DNA of 64,000 bases from Mucilaginibacter sp. JRF (GCF_015223065.1 NZ_JADFBY010000004.1:310001-374000); one strand, 5' to 3'; shown: positions 44,448 through 53,574, numbered from the stretch's first letter. Program-made: numbers and translations. The notes: generated by a model from the sequence alone, not told the origin.

Positions 44448-45374
44448 TTAGTTGGCTTGCAGGTATTTCTTTTTGTTGTTTTGGCGACTTTGTATGATCT
44501 CAGCCTTTTTACTTTTCAGAAATTTATATAGCTCCGAATGGTAGGCGTACTCTTTGCTTTTACCTTTTAATTTTGTTTTTATTAAATTATAAAGATGCCT
44601 TGATACCAGCTTGCTGTAAGCCTTTTCAAAGGTATCATCATTTATGTCAGCCAGTTTTACCAGATATATGCGTATCCTTTCCTTCACTCCCAAAAAAGCT
44701 TCGGTAACGCCTTTACGCTCCTCCCTGTCATGCACCACGGTCAAGCCCGGGCAAACGCCTATTCTTAACTTATGAAATAACAAACGCTGGCAGTAGTTAC
44801 GATCCTCTCCGTAATGAAAAAATACCTTATCAAACAACCCAACCGTTTGTAAACATTCCTTTGATATCAGCCACGCCGCGGCATTTACAAAATCGCATTC
44901 GTAAACATCACGTAGTTTATTGAAATACAGATCAGAGTACAGATCAGGACAGTGACGAGGCACTATATAGCTCGAAAAATTATGATCAATAGCCGTATGC
45001 GATGCATTTACATGCACAGGGCTCAATATGCCATAGCCAGTATTTTGCTGATGTATAGTTATTAAGTTTTCTATTGTATCCGCCTCAACCCAAGCATCCT
45101 GATTTAATAACAAAACATAATCAGCATCCCTATCCAGCGCGGCCAGCATTCCTTTATTATTGGCTTGGCCAAAGCCTAAATTGTCAGGCGATAGGTTTAG
45201 CTCAACCTGTGGATACTCCTGCTGAATTATGCTAACTGTATTGTCAGTTGAACCATTATCAACAACATAAATATGCGGCAATAAACTACTGTTCACTAAT
45301 GATGACAAGCATTTTCGAATCCATTGCTCACCATTGTAAGTTACAATTACGCAATATACTGTTGCCTTAGTCAT
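44448..45374 (-). CDS. GT2-family glycosyltransferase, WbbL/rhamnosyltransferase-like
   Basis: 308 residues: YCVIVTYNGEQWIRKCLSSL, IYVVDNGSTDNTVSII, NLGFGQANNKGML and LLLNQDAWVEAD, where Asn-Gln-Asp replaces the classical DxD as in many rhamnosyltransferases. The base region is FFHYGEDRNYCQRLLFH. Its start overlaps the end of the WbsX-like gene by eight bases. Confidence 0.92.
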   Translation of the reverse strand: MTKATVYCVIVTYNGEQWIRKCLSSLVNSSLLPHIYVVDNGSTDNTVSIIQQEYPQVELNLSPDNLGFGQANNKGMLAALDRDADYVLLLNQDAWVEADTIENLITIHQQNTGYGILSPVHVNASHTAIDHNFSSYIVPRHCPDLYSDLYFNKLRDVYECDFVNAAAWLISKECLQTVGLFDKVFFHYGEDRNYCQRLLFHKLRIGVCPGLTVVHDREERKGVTEAFLGVKERIRIYLVKLADINDDTFEKAYSKLVSRHLYNLIKTKLKGKSKEYAYHSELYKFLKSKKAEIIQSRQNNKKKYLQAN

Positions 45375-46497
45375 TACTTAAAACTTCCTTTGTTGCTTCT
45401 AAATAACCACGTCCCCATTTACGGCATGGCTCAAGGTGATTACCCTCGGCCCATTCATTCCACGCGTTTATGAATACCAGGTTCTCGTCTTTACTGTAAG
45501 GCTTAAACCTATCCAGTATCTTTTTAAACCAGTATTTATATATTGATGGCGATGAATTATGAAAAACGATATAATTTTTTTGCTTACGTGCCGAATTATC
45601 CCACATGGGGGTAATACCCGGAAATATCTTATAATCTTTTTTTGGTTGACCTAAGCTATATTCAACGTACTCTTTATAATCGATCACTGTTCCGTAATCA
45701 TGGGCATTCCGAACCAAATGCGATAGCTTAGGAAACTCCTTTACTAACTTCATTCGCACTCGTCTTCTGAATTTTGCTAATGAGGTTTCCTTTTTCAACA
45801 AGGTTTCAAAGGTACGGCGGGCCTTACCCATAGGCTGAAACTCGACAGCCGCATCAAAACCACCATTCTTGATCAGGTCGCTCCCCTCCTCTCCAAAGCT
45901 TTCAAAACGACATATATAAAGCTCCATACCTTTTTTAGCAGCTTCTTCTCGCCATATATCGGTTGTGGTTTTCGGGTCAGGGATCATTGTTGATCGATAG
46001 ATAGCTACTACCGGTTTGCCATCCACCCGTATGTAGCGCGGATCTTCAAATAGGGTTATCAGATACTGAATATGCTCCCGGTCATCCTCGGGCGAATAAT
46101 CCTGCTTCAATAAAACATCCTTATCGCTACCATTCCAAACGCGTGTCCAATTTTCATTCGCCCAGCATACCATGAATGGAAAATCAGGCTCGCCTGATGC
46201 CAATATTTCTTGCAGAGGACGCTCTAATACCCTACGACCATTAAACCAATAATGATAGTAGCAAAAGCCATAAATACCATATTCCTTGGCCAGCTTAGCT
46301 TGCTCAGCCCTTGCATCAGCTAAACGTAGATCATAAAAACCCATATCAGCAGGTAAATGCGGCTGATAATGATCCTTAAAAAGTGGCTGAGCCTTTGAAA
46401 CATTGGTCCATTCGGTGAAACCTTTTCCCCACCATTCATCATTTTCTTTGATGGGATGAAATTGTGGCAAGTGGATGGCAATAGTTCTAACCTTCAT
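45367..46497 (-). CDS. WbsX-like protein with glycoside hydrolase family 99-like domain
   Basis: 376 residues: AIHLPQFHPIKENDEWWGKG, FTEWTNVSKAQPLF, GFCYYHYWFNGRRVLERPL, FMVCWANENWTRVWNG and INAWNEWAEGNHLEP. This is the WbsX pattern, common in O-antigen and capsule loci. The fold is that of GH99 endo-mannosidases (TIM barrel), yet no signal peptide is present, so it acts in the cytoplasm. Whether it transfers or hydrolyses is unsettled for the family. Confidence 0.9.
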   Translation of the reverse strand: MKVRTIAIHLPQFHPIKENDEWWGKGFTEWTNVSKAQPLFKDHYQPHLPADMGFYDLRLADARAEQAKLAKEYGIYGFCYYHYWFNGRRVLERPLQEILASGEPDFPFMVCWANENWTRVWNGSDKDVLLKQDYSPEDDREHIQYLITLFEDPRYIRVDGKPVVAIYRSTMIPDPKTTTDIWREEAAKKGMELYICRFESFGEEGSDLIKNGGFDAAVEFQPMGKARRTFETLLKKETSLAKFRRRVRMKLVKEFPKLSHLVRNAHDYGTVIDYKEYVEYSLGQPKKDYKIFPGITPMWDNSARKQKNYIVFHNSSPSIYKYWFKKILDRFKPYSKDENLVFINAWNEWAEGNHLEPCRKWGRGYLEATKEVLSND

Positions 46498-46511
46498 AAT
46501 TTACGCTATTG

Positions 46512-47888
46512 TTATACAGCATCGGCAAGTATTTGCCTTATACTTTGTTTATACGAAAAACCCGATTCACCAAAATGACGAATCAATATTTGCTCTATTT
46601 TTTCAATCTGTTTATCTCCTGATACACTATTTACCTTTTTCAACAACCCTTCCCCATCGCTAAAAATATCATCCAAACCACCATAATCCACAAACACTTC
46701 ATCTTTGAAACGGAAACAAGGCTTGTGCTTTAGCATCACGGTGAAGTAAACGGTTGTGTTGTGACATATACAAAAGTCTGAACTGTTGATCAGCATTGAT
46801 ATATGGGCTGAACCTTTTAGTGCTTCGGCCAAACCTGTACATTGGTCGAAACTATAATCCTCGGGCTTGTTTGATGGGTGCATCAGCACTTTATATTTAA
46901 AGCCCTTCTTATTGGCTACTTCCTCGGCAATGGCCAGCATTTTCATGTTTGACATGCGCAGCGTTTGCCCGCTAAAAAACACACTGAAACAGCCATGATC
47001 TGCCTTCACATCGTTTTCCTGCTGGTAGAACTTGTCAATGCTGTAAGTAGCATCAGATGTTCCTGACAATAAAACCTGCTGCCTCGGGTTGGCAACATTA
47101 TCCTGATATACAGGCAGCACGCTTTCACCCCAGCCCAGCACGTAATCAGCTTGCGAATTAAGGTAGTTGATAACCGAGTGCGAAAACTCATTATCCTTAC
47201 GCTTAAGGTAGATGGCATGTTGTAGCGTAGCCGTCTTGATGTTAAGCTTTCGGGCGGCTTGTACCATCATACTGCCACACTCCTTCATGTCAGCAAATAC
47301 TATCAGCAGTTTTGCATCTACCAATAATTTATTTTGCTCAACATATGTTAAAATATCATGGTAATGCAAACACTTAGTGAGCACAAACAGGTTCTTTTTC
47401 CGGGTATCATGCTCAAAAGCATTTGAAAGCTTTACCGCACGCGCTATGTTTAACAGCAGTCTGCACTTTGACAGGAACGATGCTACGTTGAACTGTTTCG
47501 CTCCTTTACCGAATTTATTTACTGTGTAAACTTTAACACGATAATCACTCAACTGATCAAGCACAAAGCGACATTGCCTTTTATAATCATCCCTGCCATC
47601 GTCCTCCATTAAAAAGTGTATGGTTTGGGTATTCTGTGCATCAGCATTAATCAGCTCGTTATCAAAGTGATTTTTAGTTTGTTTGAATAATAAAGCGATC
47701 AAAAAATCCTTTATACCGTGTTTCAGATATTTACTACGTAAATGGCTTACAGATTTTTCATCGTAATGATAAAGTCCGGCAAGCTCATTAGCCATTATGT
47801 TACCATAATTGTAACCATGCAAAGTAACCTTAAGCCACTGTCGCCAGTTGCTCAAAAACTTTTGCTTATATGGTTTGCCAATTATCAT
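46512..47888 (-). CDS. possible GT-B-type surface-polysaccharide transferase, family not recognised
   Basis: 458 residues, no signal peptide or clear membrane helix. The middle reads KTATLQHAIYLKRKDNEFSH, then SQADYVLGWGESVLP, CFSVFFSGQTLRMSNMKML, KYKVLMHPSNKPEDY and INSSDFCICHNTTVYFTVML. A QHA/QHG loop, a GWGE loop, HPSN, and a late donor-binding-like NSS...HNTT block are arranged as in KpsS/LipB and CDP-glycerol-type GT-B transferases. I cannot place it in a named family. Context supports a role in assembling the repeat unit. Confidence 0.6.
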   Translation of the reverse strand: MIIGKPYKQKFLSNWRQWLKVTLHGYNYGNIMANELAGLYHYDEKSVSHLRSKYLKHGIKDFLIALLFKQTKNHFDNELINADAQNTQTIHFLMEDDGRDDYKRQCRFVLDQLSDYRVKVYTVNKFGKGAKQFNVASFLSKCRLLLNIARAVKLSNAFEHDTRKKNLFVLTKCLHYHDILTYVEQNKLLVDAKLLIVFADMKECGSMMVQAARKLNIKTATLQHAIYLKRKDNEFSHSVINYLNSQADYVLGWGESVLPVYQDNVANPRQQVLLSGTSDATYSIDKFYQQENDVKADHGCFSVFFSGQTLRMSNMKMLAIAEEVANKKGFKYKVLMHPSNKPEDYSFDQCTGLAEALKGSAHISMLINSSDFCICHNTTVYFTVMLKHKPCFRFKDEVFVDYGGLDDIFSDGEGLLKKVNSVSGDKQIEKIEQILIRHFGESGFSYKQSIRQILADAV

Positions 47889-47927
47889 AAATCAAATTAT
47901 GGGCTGTATATATCGGTCCTGATCAGC

Positions 47928-49043
47928 TCAGGCTTTCATTTTCTGTTTATAAGCAGCAATGGTTTGCTGTTTCATTTGCTGCAAGTTTGGCGATGTTGTT
48001 TTCTCTGCCAGATTTTGCTGCATTTTGGTAATAAGTTCTTCGTAAAAAGGTTTGTCGACCGTAACGGCGTTATCACTCAAACCCATGCTTTGGTACAAGC
48101 CAGAAACACGGTCGAGCGCGCCTAAACCTATACTGGGTATATCCATAGCTATACTGCAAACATTTGCATGGAAACGCATACCTAACACCAATTCGCTATT
48201 GCGGTAAGCCGAAAATATTTGGTTACAGCCGGCATTACCTTGTGCATATGGGGTAATAGCTATACGTGTACGTATATAAAAATCATTAACACCCTTCAGC
48301 AAATTATCAATGGCCTTGTAATCACTATATATGTGCGGAGCGAAAACTATATCGTAATCGGTTTCGGCAATTATGTAGTTGATAACCTTACCCATTTCAG
48401 TAATATAACCTTCTTCACTTACCTCGCCAATGTTACGGTTCTTCATGTGCACCTGGTCTGATGTGGTATTGATCAGGATGTATTTTTTAGGTGTTGGCTT
48501 GTAGAATGATCCATCGTTCTCGTAAAAGAAGCCATGATCAAGCACTTCTGGTATGGCATCATGATATTTTTGGCCTATTATATCACGCAATACCTGTTTT
48601 GACCCATCGTTTCTAACCGCTAAAAAGTTCTTTTCGGCACTTAAAAACGCATCTAAGAATGCGCGGTATTTATCAATATTCCCTTCGGGGATATCGTTAC
48701 GCGGGTTTGAGCCAATGCTCGAAATTATTATGGGCGACTTGATCAGGTCAAGTACCTCGGGCGACAAAGCTATGGTTGTACCCGTAACGCTGCCTTTAAT
48801 GTCAAAGTCCAGAAAACCACCGCCACCAATAAACAGGTAATCGTATTTGTTGGCTAAGGCTGCCAAATCGGCATCAAAGCGCTGCTTATCGGGCAGACTG
48901 TAATTATTGTAAAACTTGCGTATCTCTAGCTGATCAACAGCTACATCCCCATCCACAACCTGCGCAAGTATATTATCAAAGCCTATGTGGCTCGCGTTAT
49001 CGCCAATATTGCCATCAAAGGATGCTATGTGTAATATTTTCAT
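47928..49043 (-). CDS. polysaccharide pyruvyl transferase family protein
   Basis: 371 residues of the CsaB/WcaK family: ILHIASFDGNIGDNASHIGF, YDYLFIGGGGFLDFD, ISSIGSNPRNDIPEG, the middle YILINTTSDQVHMKN, and the donor-side block SELVLGMRFHANVCSIAMDI. These enzymes transfer pyruvate from PEP to a sugar, adding negative charge to surface polysaccharides. Some members do other chemistry, so the product is inferred. It is 22 bp downstream of the NeuA-HAD gene. Confidence 0.88.
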   Translation of the reverse strand: MKILHIASFDGNIGDNASHIGFDNILAQVVDGDVAVDQLEIRKFYNNYSLPDKQRFDADLAALANKYDYLFIGGGGFLDFDIKGSVTGTTIALSPEVLDLIKSPIIISSIGSNPRNDIPEGNIDKYRAFLDAFLSAEKNFLAVRNDGSKQVLRDIIGQKYHDAIPEVLDHGFFYENDGSFYKPTPKKYILINTTSDQVHMKNRNIGEVSEEGYITEMGKVINYIIAETDYDIVFAPHIYSDYKAIDNLLKGVNDFYIRTRIAITPYAQGNAGCNQIFSAYRNSELVLGMRFHANVCSIAMDIPSIGLGALDRVSGLYQSMGLSDNAVTVDKPFYEELITKMQQNLAEKTTSPNLQQMKQQTIAAYKQKMKA

Positions 49044-49065
49044 TAGGGTAGATGTTATTATCAGA

Positions 49066-50277
49066 TCAGGATGACCATTTATCCTGAGTTAATTTTTCGG
49101 CCATTGGTTTGGCGCAATAACCATTGTCAAACAACCATTCAACATACTCGCGTACCGCGCCATCGCCACCGCGTGTTTCAAGGTGTAAAATACCGGGTAT
49201 CGCCTTAACCTTACGTGTAGCATTAGCCGGGCAGGCTTTTATTCCGGCTGCCGATAGCAGATCGACACAGTTAATGTCATCGCCAATATAGGCCAGCTCC
49301 TGTAACGATATATTTTCGGCCTTACATATCTCACGGGCTATTTCCAGCTTTGAGCCGAAGCCCTTACCCTGATGGATATGATCGAGCTTAAGCTTGCTCG
49401 CCCTACGGGCTACCATCTGTGTATTTTCGGTAGTGATGATGGCTGTTTTTATACCCGCCTCGCGCAATAGCTGGAATGCCATACCATCGTGCGTGTTGAA
49501 TTTCTTGATCTCATCGCCGCTTTCGGTATAATACATACCGGCATCGGTCATTACGCCATCAACGTCAGATATAAATAGCTTTATCGGCGTTACCTGTTGC
49601 TCATCGCTTGTGCCAATGTATTTTTGGAAGAGTTTTTCCATGATCATCCAATCATCCGGCTCATCAATCTCAAAAGCTGTGAACTCCGGCATCTCATACA
49701 CCGTTATTTTACCTGATAAGCGATTTTGATCGGCCAGCACATTACCAACGGTTGATATGTAAAAGGCGCCATTTTCCATCAAGTCACCTTTAAAATCCTG
49801 CCTGCGTGGGCGGGCTTTATAGTCGTAATTGGTGGGTTTGCCGTCCTCTGTCCAAAAAAACCGTTTATAACGCACACAGGTTAATAAGGAGTCGGCATTC
49901 TCGTCAGCAAGTTGCTTAAAGGCGTCGTCAATATCCTGGCGGGTTATAAACGGATTGGTAGCCTGCACCAACACAAAATGCTCATGGGCAGGCAGCGATG
50001 TTTTATTTAAATATTCGAGCATAACCGCCTCTGTTGATGAGGTGTCAGCAGCATTTGCCGCGTCGCGGTCATATACTTCAAGCTTTGAAAAACCGAAGCT
50101 CTGTACAGTTTGCCTTATATCGTCAGAGTCTGTCGCGATAATGATACTATCAATGGCATCACTCTCCTGCAAAGCTTTTGCAGCCCAGTAAACCAATGGC
50201 TTACCACAAAACAATTTGATGTTTTTTAAAGGGATAGATTTACTCCCCCCTCTGACAGGTATAAAGGCAACAGACAT
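49066..50277 (-). CDS. neuA: bifunctional acylneuraminate cytidylyltransferase with C-terminal KdsC-like HAD phosphatase
   Basis: 403 residues in two parts. Residues 1-225 are a NeuA cytidylyltransferase (FIPVRGGSKSIPLKNIKLF, GKPLVYWAAKAL, SIIIATDSDDIRQ, VQATNPFIT). Residues 235-400 are a KdsC/YrbI-type HAD phosphatase (LFISDVDGVMTDAGMYY, AIITTENTQMVARR, GFGSKLEIAREI, AYIGDDINCVDLL). The HAD nucleophile and acid (DVD) are intact, so the domain is probably active. A phosphatase implies a pathway through a nonulosonate 9-phosphate, as described for Bacteroides KDN synthesis. It lies 12 bp downstream of neuB. Confidence 0.92.
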   Translation of the reverse strand: MSVAFIPVRGGSKSIPLKNIKLFCGKPLVYWAAKALQESDAIDSIIIATDSDDIRQTVQSFGFSKLEVYDRDAANAADTSSTEAVMLEYLNKTSLPAHEHFVLVQATNPFITRQDIDDAFKQLADENADSLLTCVRYKRFFWTEDGKPTNYDYKARPRRQDFKGDLMENGAFYISTVGNVLADQNRLSGKITVYEMPEFTAFEIDEPDDWMIMEKLFQKYIGTSDEQQVTPIKLFISDVDGVMTDAGMYYTESGDEIKKFNTHDGMAFQLLREAGIKTAIITTENTQMVARRASKLKLDHIHQGKGFGSKLEIAREICKAENISLQELAYIGDDINCVDLLSAAGIKACPANATRKVKAIPGILHLETRGGDGAVREYVEWLFDNGYCAKPMAEKLTQDKWSS

Positions 50278-50289
50278 ATTTTTGGCAGA

Positions 50290-51171
50290 TTAGGCTTTAC
50301 GATATTTCAGTTTATCACGTTGTACACGCTCAATATCAAGTATCTCAGTATTTTTGAACTGCAGCGCGTCATGTGCGTTGTGCAAGTCGCGAACCAGTTT
50401 TTGCATACCTGACACCTCTAATGAAGCGGCATGATCAGTACCTTTCCAGGTGCGGTTCTTGGTAAAGTGTCTTTCGATCCAGTGCGCGCCCAAGGTATAA
50501 GCAGCAATATCAGCCATAATACCCAGGTGATGACCAGAGAAACCTATGGCTTTAACACGGCTTTCGTAACGATCGTACAGGTTGTTGATCTCCAGCAAGC
50601 ACAGATCATTAAATGGTACCGGGTAACCTGAAGTACAGCTGTAAATAACCAAACGATCTTTAGCCTGGCCATTTTCTTCAAAGAATTTTACAGCTTCTTC
50701 AATTTCATCCTTAGTGGTCATACCGGTTGACAGGTGTATCTCACCTTTATAGCTATCGCGAAGTAGCGTAAGCATTTCGGTATGGTTGTTACAGGCCGAA
50801 GGTACTTTTATCAAAACCGGATCAAGCTCAATGATCTCGCGGGCTGAGGTAGCATCCCATACAGAGGTAGCGTAACCTAAACCTATCGACTCAGCATATT
50901 TTTTCAGTTCAGCATGCTGATCCTGAGAAAACTCTAAATACTCGCGGTGAGCACCATAGGTATCACCATATGAGTTGTATGGATTTGGATGCGGAGCGTT
51001 GTATTGCTCAGGAGTTAGTAACTCCTTGTTGGTTCTTTTTTGAAACTTACCAAAATCAGCACCACATGTTTTTGACAGGGACAGCAATTCCTTAGCTATC
51101 TCAAAATCACCCATGTGATTACAACCAATCTCAGAGATTACTTTTGGTTTTTGATAATTGAAATTGAACAT
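50290..51171 (-). CDS. neuB: NeuB-family nonulosonic acid synthase without SAF domain
   Basis: 293 residues covering only the TIM-barrel catalytic domain. It joins PEP to an N-acyl-mannosamine or similar aldose (phosphate) to give a nonulosonic acid. Landmarks: KVISEIGCNHMGDFEIAKEL, FGKFQKRTNKELL, TSVWDATSAREI, VLIKVPSACNNHTEML, HLSTGMTTKDEI, IGFSGHHLGIMADI and WIERHFTKNRTWKGTDHAA. Typical NeuB is about 340 residues and ends in an antifreeze-like SAF domain that closes the partner active site; that domain is absent. Product identity is open (sialic acid, KDN or relative). Confidence 0.9.
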   Translation of the reverse strand: MFNFNYQKPKVISEIGCNHMGDFEIAKELLSLSKTCGADFGKFQKRTNKELLTPEQYNAPHPNPYNSYGDTYGAHREYLEFSQDQHAELKKYAESIGLGYATSVWDATSAREIIELDPVLIKVPSACNNHTEMLTLLRDSYKGEIHLSTGMTTKDEIEEAVKFFEENGQAKDRLVIYSCTSGYPVPFNDLCLLEINNLYDRYESRVKAIGFSGHHLGIMADIAAYTLGAHWIERHFTKNRTWKGTDHAASLEVSGMQKLVRDLHNAHDALQFKNTEILDIERVQRDKLKYRKA

Positions 51172-51210
51172 CGCTTTTTATTCTTTTAAAATTTATAATT
51201 TGTTTTCAGA

Positions 51211-53004
51211 TCAAACTTCCTGTAGCTCAACCATGCGCTTAAACCTTTCTGAGCTTTCAACCATTTCACTAAATGTGCCGGTAGCCGCCACCTTACCTTT
51301 TTCGAGCAGGTAAATGGCATCAGCATTTTTAATGGTTGATAAGCGGTGCGCTATGATCAACATGGTATAACTGCCATGCAGCTTTTCAATATTTTCCTGT
51401 ATAACACGCTCAGTTTCGGTATCGAGTGCGGATGTAGCCTCGTCCAGTATCAATATCTCGGCATCCTTATAAAGCTCACGCGCTATAGATATACGCTGTT
51501 TTTGTCCGCCGGATACCAGGGTACCGCCATCGCCAAGTTCTGTCTGCTCTTTATCAGGCAGTGTATCAATAAACTTGGTAAGTGATGCCAGTTCAATAGC
51601 TTTATTGAATTTGGCAATATTTTCGGGAGTGCGCTCGGCCCAAAAAGTTACGTTGTTAAAAATGGTGTCGTTAAACACCACAGCCTCCTGCGATATGTAG
51701 CCTATCTTATCCCTAAAGCTATTTATGTTGAAATCTTTTAGCTTGCGGCCATCAACCTCAAGTGCGCCGCTATCCGGGTAAAGCAGCCCTACCAAAATAT
51801 TGGCAAGCGTTGTTTTGCCCGATCCGCTTTCGCCCACAAAGGCAACCGTTTTGTTTTTAGGGATAACGATGTTCACCTCATCCAATATAGGCGTAACACC
51901 ATTGTATGAGAATGAGCTGTTATTAATGGTAATATTTTGCCCGAATGTTTTGAAGCTCTCGCCTTCGCCATCTTCCTGCATCTGGCTCATTTCGGTATAT
52001 AAGGTGGCTATTGAATCCATACCACCACTATTTTGCATGAAGCTTTGCCAATAGTTTTGTACCAATACCAACGCGTTAAGGGCACGATAAAACAGCAGCA
52101 AGCTTACAAATATGTTACCCAGGCTGGCGTTCAATACATTTACCTGGAAATATATCACACCGGTAACGATCAAAATTATCATGGGCTCCTTAGCGGCACC
52201 TGTAACAGCCCCGTTAAAGCCCATACGTTTGTTATGCTCTTCGGATTCGGTGATCACGTTCTTGATATGATCAGAGAATATATGGAAGTAGTTGGTTGAC
52301 TTAAGGTACTTGAAGTAATGTATCGACTGGTTGATCAGCTTATTAAAAAAGTTACCCTTTGCCGATACGCTTAACGAGGCACTTTTGGTTGACTTATAAA
52401 TACGACGATAGATCAAGTTTGATGCCATCGCGCCTACCGATACTATAAGTGCGAATTGCGGATTGGCTAAAAATGCCAGTGCCACATAGGTAAGCAACAT
52501 TACCATGGCCTGTATAGCGTTCGAATAAAACTTTACCGTTTGATTAAGCCTGCTCACCTCAACAGTCAGCGTGTTTTGTATACGGCCGGTATCAAGCTTT
52601 AAAAAGCCGCGGTAGTTCATGTTCTGTAGCTTGGCCAGCATCTCAAAACGTATGCGGCGCATAAACAGGTGCCATAAGTTTACCTGCGAATTCATCTGGA
52701 TAAACTTCATCGCTCCCTTAAACACAAATACAATAATCAGCACTACCAGTACACTGTTCAGGTTCACCTCAAAGCCCAAAACAGTTATAGCATCTGTTAA
52801 AAAGCTAAGTTTACCCATTGACTCTTGTGAAGCCGTATCACTACCACCCACCGATGTTAATAGGGGCATGAACATGGCCAAGCCCATACCATCTAAAAAG
52901 CTAACCAATATACCTAATGAGGTTATGTAAATAAGCTTATTACCCAATACATTGTAGTAGAATTTAAAATAGCCTATAAAATTATTTTTGAAATCTAATC
53001 TCAT
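51211..53004 (-). CDS. ABC exporter (MsbA/PglK-like half-transporter)
   Basis: 597 residues: an N-terminal exporter domain with about six hydrophobic helices, then an ATPase with Walker A VGESGSGKTTLANILVGLL, signature LVSGGQKQRISIAREL, and Walker B ILILDEATSALDTE. Half-transporters of this kind flip lipid A core or lipid-linked oligosaccharide (MsbA, PglK). No Wzx flippase is in the locus, so this protein may carry the undecaprenyl-linked repeat unit across the membrane. It lies between the regulator and neuB. Confidence 0.88.
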   Translation of the reverse strand: MRLDFKNNFIGYFKFYYNVLGNKLIYITSLGILVSFLDGMGLAMFMPLLTSVGGSDTASQESMGKLSFLTDAITVLGFEVNLNSVLVVLIIVFVFKGAMKFIQMNSQVNLWHLFMRRIRFEMLAKLQNMNYRGFLKLDTGRIQNTLTVEVSRLNQTVKFYSNAIQAMVMLLTYVALAFLANPQFALIVSVGAMASNLIYRRIYKSTKSASLSVSAKGNFFNKLINQSIHYFKYLKSTNYFHIFSDHIKNVITESEEHNKRMGFNGAVTGAAKEPMIILIVTGVIYFQVNVLNASLGNIFVSLLLFYRALNALVLVQNYWQSFMQNSGGMDSIATLYTEMSQMQEDGEGESFKTFGQNITINNSSFSYNGVTPILDEVNIVIPKNKTVAFVGESGSGKTTLANILVGLLYPDSGALEVDGRKLKDFNINSFRDKIGYISQEAVVFNDTIFNNVTFWAERTPENIAKFNKAIELASLTKFIDTLPDKEQTELGDGGTLVSGGQKQRISIARELYKDAEILILDEATSALDTETERVIQENIEKLHGSYTMLIIAHRLSTIKNADAIYLLEKGKVAATGTFSEMVESSERFKRMVELQEV

Positions 53005-53049
53005 TTGTAAGGGTATGTGATGTTTAAAAGCTATTCAAATATTTTGTGT

Positions 53050-53574
53050 TTACTTTTCCCAGATCAACAAGGCCTGGTTACTGGTAATATATACTTTCGC
53101 CTCCTCCTCGGTCATGATAAGCAGCCTGATCTTTCGTTTTATAACCTTTTCAGCCTTCTCAACCAAATTGGCTACGTAAGCTCGGTTTAAAGCTCCTCCA
53201 ACTAATAGCAAGTCGATAACCTGACTATCGCTGCCACGGGCAAAATCACCGGTAATGTAGGCCGAATGCAGATCACCTATTTTGCGTAAAACCTTTTCAA
53301 TGATTTCGTCGATGCCAACAAACTTGAACAGGATGTTGTTAAGCTCACCAAAAAACGGGTGAGTGCGATTTGCCTGGTAAAGCTTTTTGTTACCTGCTGC
53401 TGATGACACCAGTAAACCGGCATCCTCAAAACGGTTTAACTCTAGGCGTATGGCATTACTCGATTCGCCAAACTCCGATTCAAGGCTGCGTAAATAAGCC
53501 TTGGTATCGCTGTTCAGAAAAAACTTCAACAGCAGTTTGATACGGGTTTTTGATGTTATAAGCGTTTCGAGCAT
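53050..53574 (-). CDS. winged-helix protein fused to a degenerate nucleotidyltransferase domain; probable locus regulator
   Basis: 174 residues. The first 75 look like an ArsR-type winged helix (SKTRIKLLLKFFLNSDTKAY, SNAIRLELNRFEDAGLLVSS, KKLYQANRTHPFFGE). Residues 95-150 resemble a minimal MNT/Pol-beta nucleotidyltransferase: AYITGDFARGSDSQVIDLLL. In active members this reads GSxARG...SDIDL; here the second Ser is Asp and one of the paired Asp is Val, so catalysis is unlikely. Similar proteins occur in Bacteroidota surface-polysaccharide loci. Strong inverted repeats upstream are candidate sites. Confidence 0.78.
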   Translation of the reverse strand: MLETLITSKTRIKLLLKFFLNSDTKAYLRSLESEFGESSNAIRLELNRFEDAGLLVSSAAGNKKLYQANRTHPFFGELNNILFKFVGIDEIIEKVLRKIGDLHSAYITGDFARGSDSQVIDLLLVGGALNRAYVANLVEKAEKVIKRKIRLLIMTEEEAKVYITSNQALLIWEK

